Below are positions 1 to 10,944 of a DNA stretch of 64,000 bases, in pieces. Both the position numbers and the translations under genes were made by a program. Positions within the stretch are counted from its first letter, which is position 1; each line of letters opens with the position of its first letter. The stretch covers positions 2,170,001 to 2,234,000 of the forward strand of contig JAUKPH010000027.1 in the NCBI GenBank assembly GCA_030549335.1, in the 5' to 3' direction. The notes beneath the pieces were generated by a model that was not told the origin of the DNA, made no database searches, and saw only the letters and a list, made by a program, of their open reading frames with translations. This DNA is from Pontederia crassipes (Eukaryota > Streptophyta > Magnoliopsida > Commelinales > Pontederiaceae).

Positions 1-315
1 ATCAGACCGAACCATAACAATTAGTCATTAGCCACAAATGAAGTACGTGTATGGGTCTCAATAAATATTGCACTGTCGGGCACTATCGGACCACCCGGAT
101 GGGAGGATGATTATGAATCATGATACACATTTGCGTATCATCATAATATTAAGATCTCAGGAGATTATTGCGAAGATCAAATAAAAAGTATTAATGATGA
201 CATGATTTTTAAAATTAAATACCACGGCGCAATAAATTAAATTTGGATATAAATATCATCACTTCGAATGGATCATCTTGCGAAAATCCATAACAAAAGC
301 TGGTCCGGATGTTAT

Positions 316-369
<54 letters not shown>

Positions 370-388
370 TGTATATATGTACGTGTGT
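1..388. repeat. AT-rich intergenic DNA with (AT)n microsatellite
   Basis: No gene is seen. An uninterrupted AT dinucleotide run of about 48 bp lies at 319-366. The short open frames here run through the microsatellite and are not credible. Confidence 0.8.
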
Positions 389-1239
389 GAATAAATGCAC
401 CTCAAAAGCGTCCATTCTCTGAGAGAGATGAGGAACACAATCGCCCATTTTTAATCTTACTGTTGGCAAATGATCTTCTTCCCTTCGGTCCCTGCACCAT
501 CTTCTTCCCCTTGCTTGTGAACGATCCCTTGCGCCATGTTTCATCATCGTTCATCTCTTCCCCTATGCCGCACCTCATTCGCCATTCATTGGACGTGTTT
601 GACCTTCCCCTGCTTCCTCCATGGCTGCTTCGTTCAAGCTTCATCGGACACCGAGGGAGAGGAAGCGGGGAGAATGGCAACCCCCACAAGGTTTGTACTG
701 CAAAGAGAAGTTCCTGGGAGACCCTTTTATGAACTCCCCTTTGCTATGGGACAGTTGCCGCTGGATGAACCGCCGCGATGGATCTCTCTTCTCAATCGAC
801 ATTGAGCAACGAAGCGCTGCCTCCATTAGTGGCACTGTGACGATTCGCCTACCCATGCGGCCTATTGGATCATAAAGTTGTTCTAATCGAGAGGTCTTCA
901 TTTGTTCCGTTCCAATTTGTTGATTTTTATTAAGGGAAAACTGGAGATCATGGAAGGGAGGACAACTGTGGATGGTGAGCTCTATCCAGCAAAGAAGATC
1001 TTGCCGACGAAGATTTCTATGTAGGCCTTCCACTGTATCCTCTGGGGTTGCTTACTCCATGGCTACTTCATTCGACCTTCGTTAGACGCCGAGCGAGAGG
1101 AAGCATAGGGGAAGAAGGTGGCTCGTGAGGGCCGCCTTTCGGTGAAGATGAACGTGGACCATTGGATGACAGATCTATTATTGTGATATGTTCCGCATCT
1201 CTCTAAAGAATGGACGCTCTCGAGAGGTGCATTTATTCT
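389..1239. mobile_element. Non-autonomous TIR element A (MULE/Pack-MULE-like candidate)
   Basis: Imperfect terminal inverted repeats of about 50 bp bound this segment: 389-438 (starting GAATAAATGCACCTC) matches the reverse complement of 1188-1239 (ending GAGGTGCATTTATTC), including a shared GCGTCCATTCT and GAGAGAGATG block. The interior is clearly richer in G+C than its surroundings. It holds a degenerate direct repeat: 618-668 and 1051-1104 both read close to CTCCATGGCTRCTTCRTTC. Several 80-130 aa open frames exist on both strands, none recognised, so they are likely payload or chance. The flanking 9-mers agree at only about five positions, so the target duplication and superfamily are not proven. 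Confidence 0.6.
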
Positions 1240-1924
1240 ATATATATAATATTAACATATGCCATATATATGAAAAAAAAAATGGAAGTGTTAAGTTTTT
1301 TTCATATCAAGCTGGTGTTAAAAAGCTTTACAAAATTTTATTTATTTTTTGTGTATTTTTCCGTTAATAATTTAGAAAATTATTAATGATAATAAAAAAT
1401 AGATTTATAATATAAGAAGTTAAAAAATAATTATATCTATATTATTAAAAATAATAATGTGCAGAAGTTCATATAATTTTAAAAAATGTTGAATATAATT
1501 ATTATTGATTATTTAAATTATCTTTTTATTATTAATAATGATTCTCTAAATTATTAATAAAAAAATATCAAACAGTAAGAAAAAACGTGTAAAATCGCAT
1601 AGGCATAGGCTTGATATATGGAGAGGCTGGACAGTGAAACAAAATTAATGGTACCGCGGAGATTTGTAAATGTGTTTGAGTGGAGGGCGAGTTCGACAAT
1701 TAATGGCCGGGCACGACTTTGTTAAAGTGATGCTGGTAGCTAACTAGTCAGCTATTTATCGATAAAAAAAAAAGCTAACTATTCAGCTATACATAAAAAC
1801 TGTAGCAATATATAGATATCTATCCATAAAAATCTTAAGTGCAATAATAGATAACTCTTAATTTTAGATTTTTTAAAGATCTAAAATTAATGAAATATAA
1901 ATTACAGCTAAAATATGATGTCTG
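1240..1924. other. AT-rich intergenic DNA, nothing recognised
   Basis: Low-complexity A/T-rich sequence without open frames of note. No conserved domain, RNA or element boundary was recognised. Confidence 0.7.
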
Positions 1925-1995
1925 GCTTTTGAAAAAGACAACAACAACAACAAAGCCTTATCCCACTAGGTGGGGTCGGCTGCTCTTGAAAAAGA
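1925..1995 (-). mobile_element. 5'-truncated SINE tail with target-site duplication
   Basis: A piece of about 43 bp (1939-1981) consists of a CAA repeat followed by AAAGCCTTATCCCACTAGG and GTGGGGTCGGC. This is the 3' end of the SINE family seen in full at 25.05 and 27.70 kb, lying on the minus strand. It is flanked by near-identical 14-mers (1925-1938 GCTTTTGAAAAAGA and 1982-1995 GCTCTTGAAAAAGA). That is the signature of a target-primed insertion that stopped early. Confidence 0.75.
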
Positions 1996-3091
1996 ATTAG
2001 GCGAAATTAAAATACCTCATGCTCAAAAGGCCATGAGGATTGATAAATTAGTTTCTCCCTATGAAATCTTCTATCATATCACAAAAAGTTGAGGATGATC
2101 TTTTTTTTTAATAGTTCTAATGGGTAAAGCGATGATAAATTTATAATTGTTTAACTTTACTTCGATATATCAATGAAATATACGAATGACGATTAATACT
2201 CCATCATAATTTAGTTGAAATAATTTAATTCGAACATGATAAATTTGATAATCAGTACATTTTTACATGAATAAAATATATTTTGTAATAATCTGATCGT
2301 ATAATAAAAATATATTTAACTCTTATAAGACTTAATACTATAAATAAATCATTAAGTGGTAGATAAAAATTATTTAAAGAAAGAACACTTTTATGTCTCA
2401 TGCAAGCATTATTTTATAGAAATATTCTCTATTCTCACAATTCAAAAGAAATTATTCCATTAGTTAGAAATTTGTAAACACCTTTAGAAAAGTCTTTTCT
2501 TGGGCAAACAAGCTAGTCAATTTGTTTGGACAAAATAGTTATTAAAAAACATTAAACGATGATGGTGACAGTGAGACTCGTGGCAAAGTGTTAGTTGAGG
2601 AATGATGTGAAGAATGGGATTTTATTAATTGTTATTCTATCCAACATTCAATGTGGTGATGTGAAGGCCACGGCCACGGGGTACGTTAAATTTCGAAATG
2701 TCTTAAATTATGACATTATATATATATATATATATATATATATCTTGAACTATGATATTTTTGTATTTAAAATTGTAAAAGAAAATAAAAATAAAAATAT
2801 GTAGTGGCGGTGGACCTTAGGATATTATGCCCATAGGCCCAATGAGGGGTTGGTGGGCTATAATGATAAAATTTCGTGCTGTATGTATTAGAATTATAGT
2901 TTATTATCACATACTATATTTTGGCTAATTGTGAAATCACTTCGATGGCAGCAATAAATATTTTCCTCGATTTTATCAGGAGTAAAAATATTGATTGATT
3001 TGAGTATTTATTTTATTATTCTACTGATTGATTAATTCTTGGTATTATATTCTTATATATATATAGATATAGATATAGATATATTAATAAA
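1996..3091. other. AT-rich intergenic DNA with short TA microsatellites
   Basis: No gene is supported. A (TA)n tract lies at 2717-2743 and a TATAGA-type tract at 3054-3082. The 69-aa open frame at 2595-2804 crosses the TA tract and has no recognisable content. Confidence 0.7.
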
Positions 3092-3966
3092 GGAGTAAAG
3101 GTGAAGGTGCAACACCTTATGTGAACAACACTCTAATTTTGATCGTTTGGTTAGTTGATTATTTCTTTGTATTATATTCTCAACACACACACAACACTCT
3201 CTAGGTGAAACAACACTCTAATTTCGATACCAAATGGTTCATATTGAAGCACTTTCTTTCTCTCTTCCCCGATCGCACCTTCTCCATCTCCCCTTCCCCG
3301 ATCTCATCTTCCCCACCTCCCCTCCGAGCGTCGCTATCATCACCACTGTCGGCAACCTCCTCCTCCCCTTCGAGCATCGTCATCGTCGGCACCCCAACCT
3401 CGGCCTCAGCAACCTCCTCCGAGCCCTCTCCATTGTCAGTCGTGTCGAGCACTCCCCTACGAGCGATCAATCGGAGATGTCAAAAGGTTGTCGTCGATGA
3501 CGATCTCTGCAACCTCCTACCTTCATCCCCTCCGATCGGATAATCGTCGACACCCCGACCCCAACCTCTGCAACCTCTTCCCTTCATCCCCTCTGAGCGC
3601 CCAACTCCGATTGCCACCCCTCACGAGCACCCAAGCCCTTCGCAAGCGCTGGCCGATCTATGATCGCCGACCCCATCCTCACCTCTCTCTCCCCATCCTC
3701 CCTTCACCGCCCCTTGCCCTCGTCTCCCTTCTCTCACCCCCATCCTCTAATTGCCGCCCCCATCCCCCATGACAGGACAGGCTATCAAGATCAGCCTCGA
3801 CGCTGGTGGGTCGACAATGAAAGGCGATGGATACCATCAGATCAGAGGGAAGGTCAGCAACACCCCCCAGGGAGGATGGTAGGTGGTCTAGATCATATTC
3901 AACGGTCTAGATTAGAGTGTTACACAACGTTTCACATAAGGAGTGTTACGCACCTCTGTTAATCCC
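3092..3966. mobile_element. Non-autonomous TIR element B with CT-rich payload
   Basis: The reverse complement of 3911-3956 (GGTGCGTAACACTCC, then CTTATGTGAAAC, then AACACTCTAAT) matches 3106-3136 (GGTGCAACACC, TTATGTGAAC, AACACTCTAA) with small gaps. A partial extra copy of the left end sits at 3204-3228. Between the ends is an unusual pyrimidine-rich block (about 3240-3780) of loosely repeated CAACCTC, CTTCATCCCCTC and GAGCG motifs. Ser/Pro-rich reading frames on both strands result from this composition. A non-autonomous DNA element carrying a degenerate minisatellite or captured DNA is the best reading. Family and target duplication are unresolved. Confidence 0.5.
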
Positions 3967-4417
3967 TTATATATATATAATTTCAGGATCGTTGTTCATG
4001 TATACATGTATGTTAATTTTATATGATACTCTTAATGTTAGATTTTTAAATTTAACATATTATTAAAGTAAGATCGATAATTCATGAAAAAATCCCATAA
4101 TTAAATTATTTGTGATTCATTTGATTAGATCGAGGAAATTTTAAATTATAAACAATTAAGGTGATATTCTTTTCGATAGTTAAATCTTTGAGAAAAATAT
4201 TTAAACAATTAACTTATCAAATTTAACAATACCGATCTCATATCTTGAACATTTAAATAGTAGAAGGATGAAGGTTCCCATCTTTATTATTCAAAGTATG
4301 TACGCATATACATATATATATGCAGGAGAAAACAAAGTCTCCTCCGGCCTTTTCTTCTCACTTTATTTTCATTACCATATGAACATGCAAATCATAATAT
4401 CATATATAAGAGCTTGC
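3967..4417. other. AT-rich DNA; 3' flank of the first glycine-rich gene
   Basis: No separate gene is seen. The part next to 4418 should contain the 3' untranslated region of the minus-strand gene, but I cannot place its polyadenylation site with confidence. Confidence 0.5.
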
Positions 4418-4884
4418 TTAATTTCCTGGTTCAGCTTCCGTCTCGGCACCGGGATAAGGGCAGCAATACCGGCAGCCGCCGTAGTACCCGCGGCCGCAGC
4501 AGCCAAACCGGCAATAGCCACCTCCGTGTCCGTACCCGCCGTATCCACCCCGAGGGTAACCACCGTATCCACCCCCGGGGTAGCCGCCGTATCCACCGCC
4601 GGGATAACCACCGTATCCACGCCCTGGATAGCCGAATCCACCACCGGCGTAGCCGCCGTACTTCTGATCCCCGAGGCCTCCTTCCTTGGTGCTCTTCTCC
4701 TCTGCAAATTAATTAATCAAGTTGCGAAACATAAATCGACTTGATTAATAGTTTGCATGATAGTTTTCTACATAGAGAGAGAGAGAGAGAGAGTACCTGT
4801 TTTCTCGGCTAGATCTCTAGCTGTTGCTGCGAGGAGAAAAGTTGCCAAGAGGAGGCTGAACAGGAGCAGGGACTTGGATGCCAT
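4418..4884 (-). CDS. Secreted glycine-rich, Cys-tail protein (AtGRP3-like), two exons
   Basis: The coding exons are 4797-4884 and 4418-4701 on the minus strand (372 nt, 123 aa), joined across a 95-bp GT-AG phase-1 intron. The ATG at 4884 opens a clear signal peptide (MASKSLLLFS, then a Leu/Ala-rich core ending near ATA-RDLAE). The mature part begins acidic/basic, then has about five GGYGGYPGG-type repeats. It ends in a cysteine tail with CRFGCC, C and CC, closing ETEAEPGN-stop. This order (signal peptide, Gly/Tyr repeats, CRxGCC...CC tail, acidic end) is that of the plant GRP3/GRP3S class; Arabidopsis AtGRP3 is an extracellular ligand of the wall-associated kinase WAK1. Cell-wall location is expected; WAK binding is only inferred. 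The exon is GC-rich in an AT-rich setting. A TATA box lies about 100 bp upstream. A paralogue is at 21459-23036. Confidence 0.9.
4702..4796 (-). other. Intron of the first glycine-rich gene
   Basis: The donor reads AAAACAG|GTACTC and the acceptor TTTGCAG|AGGAG on the minus strand. The intron contains a GA dinucleotide run (4774-4793) near its 5' end. Splicing restores one continuous frame. Confidence 0.85.
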
Positions 4885-4983
4885 GTTACTTAGGAGTGGC
4901 TCGCGTGCACTGATCAGAAGGAGACGGTGGAACAGGAGAGGAGACTGGTTGATGGGGAATGCATGCAGGAGATTGCAGGCAGG

Positions 4984-4991
4984 TATTTATA
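4984..4991 (-). promoter_or_regulatory. TATA box of the first glycine-rich gene
   Basis: TATAAATA on the minus strand, about 100 bp upstream of the ATG at 4884. The paralogous gene has the same octamer about 93 bp upstream of its own ATG, which supports the assignment. Confidence 0.7.
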
Positions 4992-5004
4992 GGAGGATTA
5001 ATTG

Positions 5005-6576
5005 ATACGCATGGCATGCAATATAAGACACTACGATACGATCTCGATCTATAGCAGTTTAATTAATGGGACGGTTGGGTGTTAAGCCTCTAATAAATGG
5101 AATTTGGCCTTCTTGGACTTAATTTGTCGCAGTTGACTCTTGGATTTATCAATTTACGTACGTCGACTACAGCGACAGGTCAACTTGTTGCTAGCTAGTT
5201 CGGAGCGCTGCATGGATTTGCAATTTTATAGTGGACACGTAATTAAGACTGCTGGTTCATTACTTTGCATAGTTGTTTTCGTTTTAATGATCTTACAGAT
5301 TGCACGTTCTCATATTGATCGTGTGTGTATATAATATATATATAGTTTCATTTTCGTAATGTATTACATCAAAATCATATAAGTACTTACGAGGAGTAGT
5401 TTCAGTTCTGGGATGAGTGAACCTTATAGATAATTAATATTTCAATTTTAAAGAGATAATTGTTCCACGGGAAGCAATTGCAAAACCATACGATGAAAAA
5501 TATTGTCTTCGTACATATCAATTGGGTTGACATATTGTTCACGCTTCATTCAATTAAACAATATATACAAAGTAAAAAAGGTAATAATTGTCAAATCTTT
5601 TATTTATATAATGCTGGTCATCGTTTTCATTCTTGAGAAATAATTAGGCACAGTTGGGAAGGTGATACAATTAATTAGTTAATTAATTATAAGATTGAAT
5701 GTTTTTAAGCCAATGAGAATGTTGCGTATATTAAGTAAGGTTGTTGGTACTTATTTGAAAAACAATAATTAAATATACGGGATAAGACGTCTTCAAACCA
5801 AGAAAACTGAAGTAGGTAACAAATTAACGGGCAAGTGATAAAATAATGGTCAAACTCTCGGAACAAGCATCACATAAAAGAGCTTACAGTAAGGACTCCA
5901 TCCCCTGAATTTATCTAGTCTGAATAATTTAGTTATCTTTAAATTAATGTAAATTAGTGCTTTATCAGGAAATTATAAGATATCAAACACTAATATTGTC
6001 AAGATGACTTATATTTTAGGCATTCTTATTGTTTCGCTAATGGATCATATTTCTTTCCTTTTACTCAAAAGATGAAAATATTTCTTGAGAGGGTATGGTC
6101 GCACTTAAAAGTTTCGACCTTTTAGTACCCATATACTGTGGATTATATATTTATGTTGATTTTAAAATTTTCATATTTTTATTTTAAAATATCTTTTACA
6201 ATGATTATTTTTTACAATAATCATCGTTAATTCACAACCTCCTCAGCATTCCCTCAGCATATATATAAATCTTCTTTCACAACCCCTTGAGTCCGACCCA
6301 TAAAGTGAGGACACAACATAGTGTATGCTTGAAACGATGTCAGCATTGGTACAGTTAGATAATAAGTGTAAAATAACTTTAAAGTGTTGATTATAAAATG
6401 ATCCAATCTTCATTATTTATCTGTGGTCAACAATTAAATGAAATTGAATTTAAAACCATCTTCTTCCCCATCCATCCCCACCCCACCCAACCCCACTTTT
6501 CCCGCCCTATATATTAATATTTACTACATATTTTATACTAGATTTAGGGGTAAGCATTGACTTGCGACCCCTTCCC
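5005..6576. repeat. Intergenic block duplicated at 18.2-20.6 kb
   Basis: There is no gene. From about 5510 onward the sequence is paralogous to 18225-20520. Shared landmarks are CATATCAATTG near 5517, the ACTCCATCCYCTGAATTTAT stretch near 5896/18423, and GTCAGCATTGGTAC at 6339/20233. Others are TTATAAAATGATCCAATCTT at 6391/20364 and the C-rich CCCCACCCA run near 6476/20431. Divergence is substantial, so this is an old duplication. Confidence 0.65.
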
Positions 6577-6933
6577 GTAAGGGAAAAAGGATCCTGTGGA
6601 TGGTTCTTTGCTGATCTAGAAATTTACGGCCAGATTGATCTTGCGCGGTCCAACAAAAAGAAGGCGAACAGGTTCGAGATCCATGCTAGTTCAACGGAGA
6701 GGGGAGGGTCCGGTTCACCACTACTTCCATTTTCGTGCGAAAATTTTTCCCTCTACGCCTCGATCGCCCCATTTTCACATGAAAGTTTTTTCCCTCTCTG
6801 CCAAGATCTGCCCCAACCCCCTCGACCCGACTCGCCGATAGCCCATGATGCTCGCACGGTGTCGGCCTGAACACCAATAGTCGAGAAATGGCTCTCGTTC
6901 CCCTTTCGTTCCAGTCGAGATCTAGGGCATCGA
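6577..6933 (+). repeat. Left terminal inverted repeat, outer part
   Basis: The sequence is inverted relative to about 15715-16101. Relative to the right copy it lacks about 22 bp just inside the end (right copy near 16050-16075). CpG-containing words such as TCGATCGCCCC and CTCGCACGGTG contrast with the AT-rich surroundings. Confidence 0.8.
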
Positions 6934-7719
6934 TGTAATATCCCTAAGTTAATCATGCATGATTAGTTGTATGAATATGATGTTATATTATCTTATTGAT
7001 AATCTCTATGAATGTGATGTTAAGATTTACACTTCAATATCAACTAAAGTGCGAAAGCGATGAAAATTTATTTAAGGCATAAAAATGTGATTTTCGGAAA
7101 AGTGAAAATTTGGAAAATTAAAGTCTCATATATATGAAAGGATTCTAAAAGTGATTTTTAAGAATTTTTAGGAGGTGTATGAGTTAGGTAAAATGTAGAC
7201 ACAAAATCGAAAAATCTGTGAAACCGCGATTATTGTTCTTCGGATAAAAATTTAGATTTCGATTCCTTAGTTATTTATTTTTCTAAATATTTTATTTGAA
7301 TCCAAACGGGGGTAGTTTCTTATTTACATGTAATGTCTTAAGTAAATGAATAAATAAATAAATGGGAAAATGCAAAAGCCATTTACTTCAAATAAGTCAT
7401 ACTTCGAGGGCATTTTGGGAAGAACTACATGCACAAGCTAAAGTCGGTATCTCCCTCACTTTTAATACTTATCCTTTTACATTTTACTACCTTCCTCTGC
7501 CCTATTCACCACCCTTGGCCGGATTGCAAAGGTAGAAGACACCATACTACATGATTGAAGCAAATTAGAAAAAGAGAAGGGGCAACTAGGGTTTTAAAGT
7601 TTGGTAAGTTCCTACTTCATTTTCTTTGGATTTTAACTACACTTAATTAGGGTGACTCTGAACCTTTCTCATCCATTTATTTTCAGATTTTACTTGAACA
7701 TGAGGCAAAACTCATGTTG

Positions 7720-7815
7720 TTCATGGGTAAGATTAACACTAGCCATGTTCAATTGATTCACGAATCTTTAGCTACATAATTCATGGGTAAGATTAACACT
7801 AGCCATGTTCAATTG
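7720..7815 (+). repeat. Two-copy tandem repeat inside the solo LTR
   Basis: TCATGGGTAAGATTAACACT and the following AGCCATGTTCAATTG occur at 7721-7755 and again at 7781-7815, a 60-bp period. Confidence 0.85.
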
Positions 7816-8967
7816 GTTCATGGCCAAAAATTATGAAATTTATTCCGATTGATCTTATATGAGTCTACTTTCATTGAGCTTTGGAATCAAGTTAATATGA
7901 TTTCTGTAGATAAAGTTATGCTCTTATCTTTAAGGTAATATCACTCTGTCCGTCGAAATTGCTATACGAATTTGTAAATTATATATTAAATTCAATATGT
8001 CATAGAATTATTTGATAATTTATGGTGTTATAGTTGATGGTAGGTTTCATTAACAATTGTAATCCTTAGAAAATGATATGTGTAGCGAAAGTTATAAATA
8101 TCTTATCGAGTCTTACTCAGTCTGCCAGAATGGAGCTTTAAATTTATTGTGCTCAGTACAATTAGATATAAATTCAAGTAATTTTATGAGTTGCACTTTA
8201 GGATGTCTACTATTTGAAAAAATTAAAAGAATCAGAACAGGAAAGACTTATTATTTTATATAAATTATAAAAGTAAGATTACTCAGTCTGTCAAGACATA
8301 AGAACAAAAAAGTTAGGTTGAATGTTAATTTTCATGAGAGCAAACCATAGTGAAGTAGGAAATGAAACTTTTAAAAATTAATATCTCTGTAATATGAAAG
8401 TAAAGAAAATTGGAATGATGTCATTTGATTATGTATACCAGAAGATATGAATTTTTCCTTACTATGCGTGCAATCTGTTATAATATTAGGTCAATCCTTA
8501 TGTTTAATAGTTACTTGAGTTATAAGAGTAAATATTTAAGGTTCACATACCATTTCAATTAATTATGTTTTATATGTGATAGGCTTATGCTCATATCATA
8601 GTAGTAATGTGTTTCTTATTATTATTGTTATAGGAGTAAAAGGGTAAAGTAGTGAAAAGAGAAAGGAAAACATTTTGTTAGTCCTTATAGGTAAGTTGTT
8701 TTCTCCTACTCTATGTTTTCACCTCTTTTGAATTCGGTGTGACATCGATTATTATATGTGTTGAATATATTTTATAATGCTATGAATTGATTTCAAGAAA
8801 TGCAATTATGAAAAGTATATGTGATATGATCTGAATGGATTGCGATGAGTGCAATCTTGTTCATTTTGAAATGATATTTGATATGATTCATCTTCTGATA
8901 GTCAGGAGATATTTATTATGTAATGAATCATGCATCGACATCCATTTGCATTTGCATATATGATGGT

Positions 8968-9246
8968 TAGAGCTAAGTGCTATATCGCTGATCACGATGG
9001 GAGCCACCTCTAGAGTCCAATCCTTTATTTTGTTCTCCAGTAATGGGATGAGATAGGTTGGAGCTAAGTGCCATGCGGAGCTAAGTGCCACATTGTGAGT
9101 AGTCGCGATGGGGGCCACCTCTAGAATTCGTAGGGGTTACTTCTATAGTCCACCTATCGTTTTATGATTTGTTCCCCAAAAGGGATGAGGTAGAATGGAG
9201 CTAAGTGCTACATCGCTGATCACGATGGGAGTCACCTCTAGAGACC
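8968..9246 (+). repeat. Three-copy repeat inside the solo LTR
   Basis: A motif beginning GAGCTAAGTGC, continuing with CGATGGG and ending GCCACCTCTAGA occurs at about 8970, 9078 and 9198. Weaker relatives sit at 52.56-52.72 kb, supporting common descent of the two LTR-like segments. Confidence 0.8.
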
Positions 9247-9369
9247 ACCTACCGATCACTAGCCAGTTGGTGATCCGTGCATACACATAAGAGTGTTACA
9301 TTGCATACACATGTTTGATATGTTTAAGTGACAATGAATGTAAATTGAGTGCAATTCTTTTGATTGTGA

Positions 9370-9373
9370 TGTG

Positions 9374-9408
<35 letters not shown>
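9370..9408. repeat. (TA)n microsatellite
   Basis: Uninterrupted TA dinucleotides within the solo LTR. Confidence 0.95.
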
Positions 9409-9411
<3 letters not shown>

Positions 9412-9988
9412 AATGTATGAAGATAATGACTTGATATTATGATTAATGCATGTATGTTTATGTCTTCTTGAATTTATTAGATGGTAACACATAGCTTATG
9501 AGTTATCAGCTTACTGAGCTATTATTTGCTCACAGTGTCGTTGTACACTTTTTTAGATCAATAGAACTTTTGAGAGTGCAAGAGACAATCTTATCAGGGT
9601 GTGGATCCTTTTTGCTGCTAAGGTATTGAGAAGTCATGTGTCACACTGCGTGTGTTAGATAGAAAACTTGCAGCTCTCATATTCCTCTGTTGGGATATGG
9701 AGAGAGTTTGATATGTGCTATGTATGAAAAGTAATTATGTATCTTGTAAAATGTAAATCTTTTATGACTATATGGTGGTGTAAACCCTAGGGTTGTTACA
9801 TGTTCTGAATGATTAATATAAACTGCGTGATTTGCTTATATGTGTTATTATTTTCTTGTATTATCTAGAGGAGTTATGCACATTTTTTCTCAAAAAAAAT
9901 AAAAAAAATAATAAATTTACTTGATCGTTTGTAATTAATCGCGAGCTCTGATTTAAATCACCGTTTAAAGCAGGGTCGTGACAATCGA

Positions 9989-10229
9989 TCTTCTGAGATC
10001 TAGGGCATCAATCTTCGGAGATCTAGGGCATTCGCATTCGTCGACGACGTCGCCCCAGACCCCGATTGGACCCTGACATTTTGCCTTGGACGCTAGCCTG
10101 CCTTGGACACTGCCGCCCCTGGAACCCGCCAACCTGTCTTGGACGCTGCCGCCCCGAAGCCCGCCATCCTGCCTTGGACGCCACCGCCCTGAAGCTCGCT
10201 ATCCTGCTTTGGACGCCGCTGCCCCGCAA
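9989..10229 (+). repeat. Left terminal inverted repeat, inner part, with 35-bp minisatellite
   Basis: After three GAGATCTAGGGCAT-type repeats, the sequence becomes a GC-rich tandem array. Units of 35-36 bp each start with CCTTGGACGC and continue GCCGCCCC-GAAGCCCGCCA, about four and a half copies (10080-10229). The mirror-image array is at 15462-15635. Pro/Trp/Leu-rich frames over it come from the repeat composition. Confidence 0.85.
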
Positions 10230-10944
10230 GGTTATTTCAATTTACTTAATTTGTTTTTTTTTGTTACGGTCTCATCATCTTGTTCTAATCACTGAATTTT
10301 GTAGGAAACAATGAGTGATCATCAGAAATAAATACACGTACTAATTAATCGTTCCTCTGTGCTTGTCACGCAACTTCCTTTTCCCTGTTGGTAGTTCTCT
10401 GCGTTATTCATGCATTTATTTCTTGCTTTCTTCTTTATCGCACAAATTAAAAACATTGTACTCTTCATAAGTGATTTGTAACAGTTAAGTCGCCAATACT
10501 TGAACGTGTTTCTTGTTTCTAAAACTTGTTGAATATCGTATAGTGAACATATTTGATACGGTCACATATTTGTTTCTTGCTTTCTGCATGGTGTTTTCAA
10601 TCCTTTTTTAGTAGAGCAAAGGACTATCTGTTGCAATGGTCACAGACTCGGGCTCTATGCATGTCAAAATATGTCAATGATATTGCATAAGTAGAAGCTA
10701 TTCATGCCCAATATCACATATAAAACCCCCATTTTGTTGGCATAATCTAATGTCATTTTGTTCAATAAACCAGTAGTCATTTTACATGTTGAGATCAGTT
10801 GATCTTTTACAAGTTGTTTTCCTTTTGTTAGTATCCTAGTTCATGTTGTTTTCCTACTTCATTAGTAAGACTTTCATTATGTTACTAATTCCTATTAGGA
10901 TTAGATATTGTTATGTAACAAGTTTTTTTTATTATTTATGGAAG

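Larger units (their letters stand above)
6929..9988. mobile_element. Solo LTR (3,050 bp) with 5-bp target duplication
   Basis: The LTR proper is 6934-9983, starting TGTAATATCCC and ending GGGTCGTGACA (TGT...ACA ends). It is flanked by the perfect direct repeat ATCGA (6929-6933 and 9984-9988). Deleting it plus one ATCGA restores continuity with the intact right terminal repeat of the Mutator-like element, which confirms both ends. No coding region, primer-binding site or polypurine tract lies inside, so it is a solo LTR left by LTR-LTR recombination. Its length and the TGTAAT...GTGACA ends suggest a Ty3-type family. DNA related to its right half recurs, degenerate, at about 52.08-53.39 kb next to a gag remnant. 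Confidence 0.85.

Noticed and set aside
4268-4744. 158-codon plus-strand open frame
   Set aside because: Antisense of the first glycine-rich exon; no splice or start evidence on the plus strand.
8968-9246. CRISPR-like or regulatory repeat array
   Set aside because: Three diverged repeats inside a plant LTR, with no spacer regularity and a eukaryotic setting; ordinary LTR-internal repetition.
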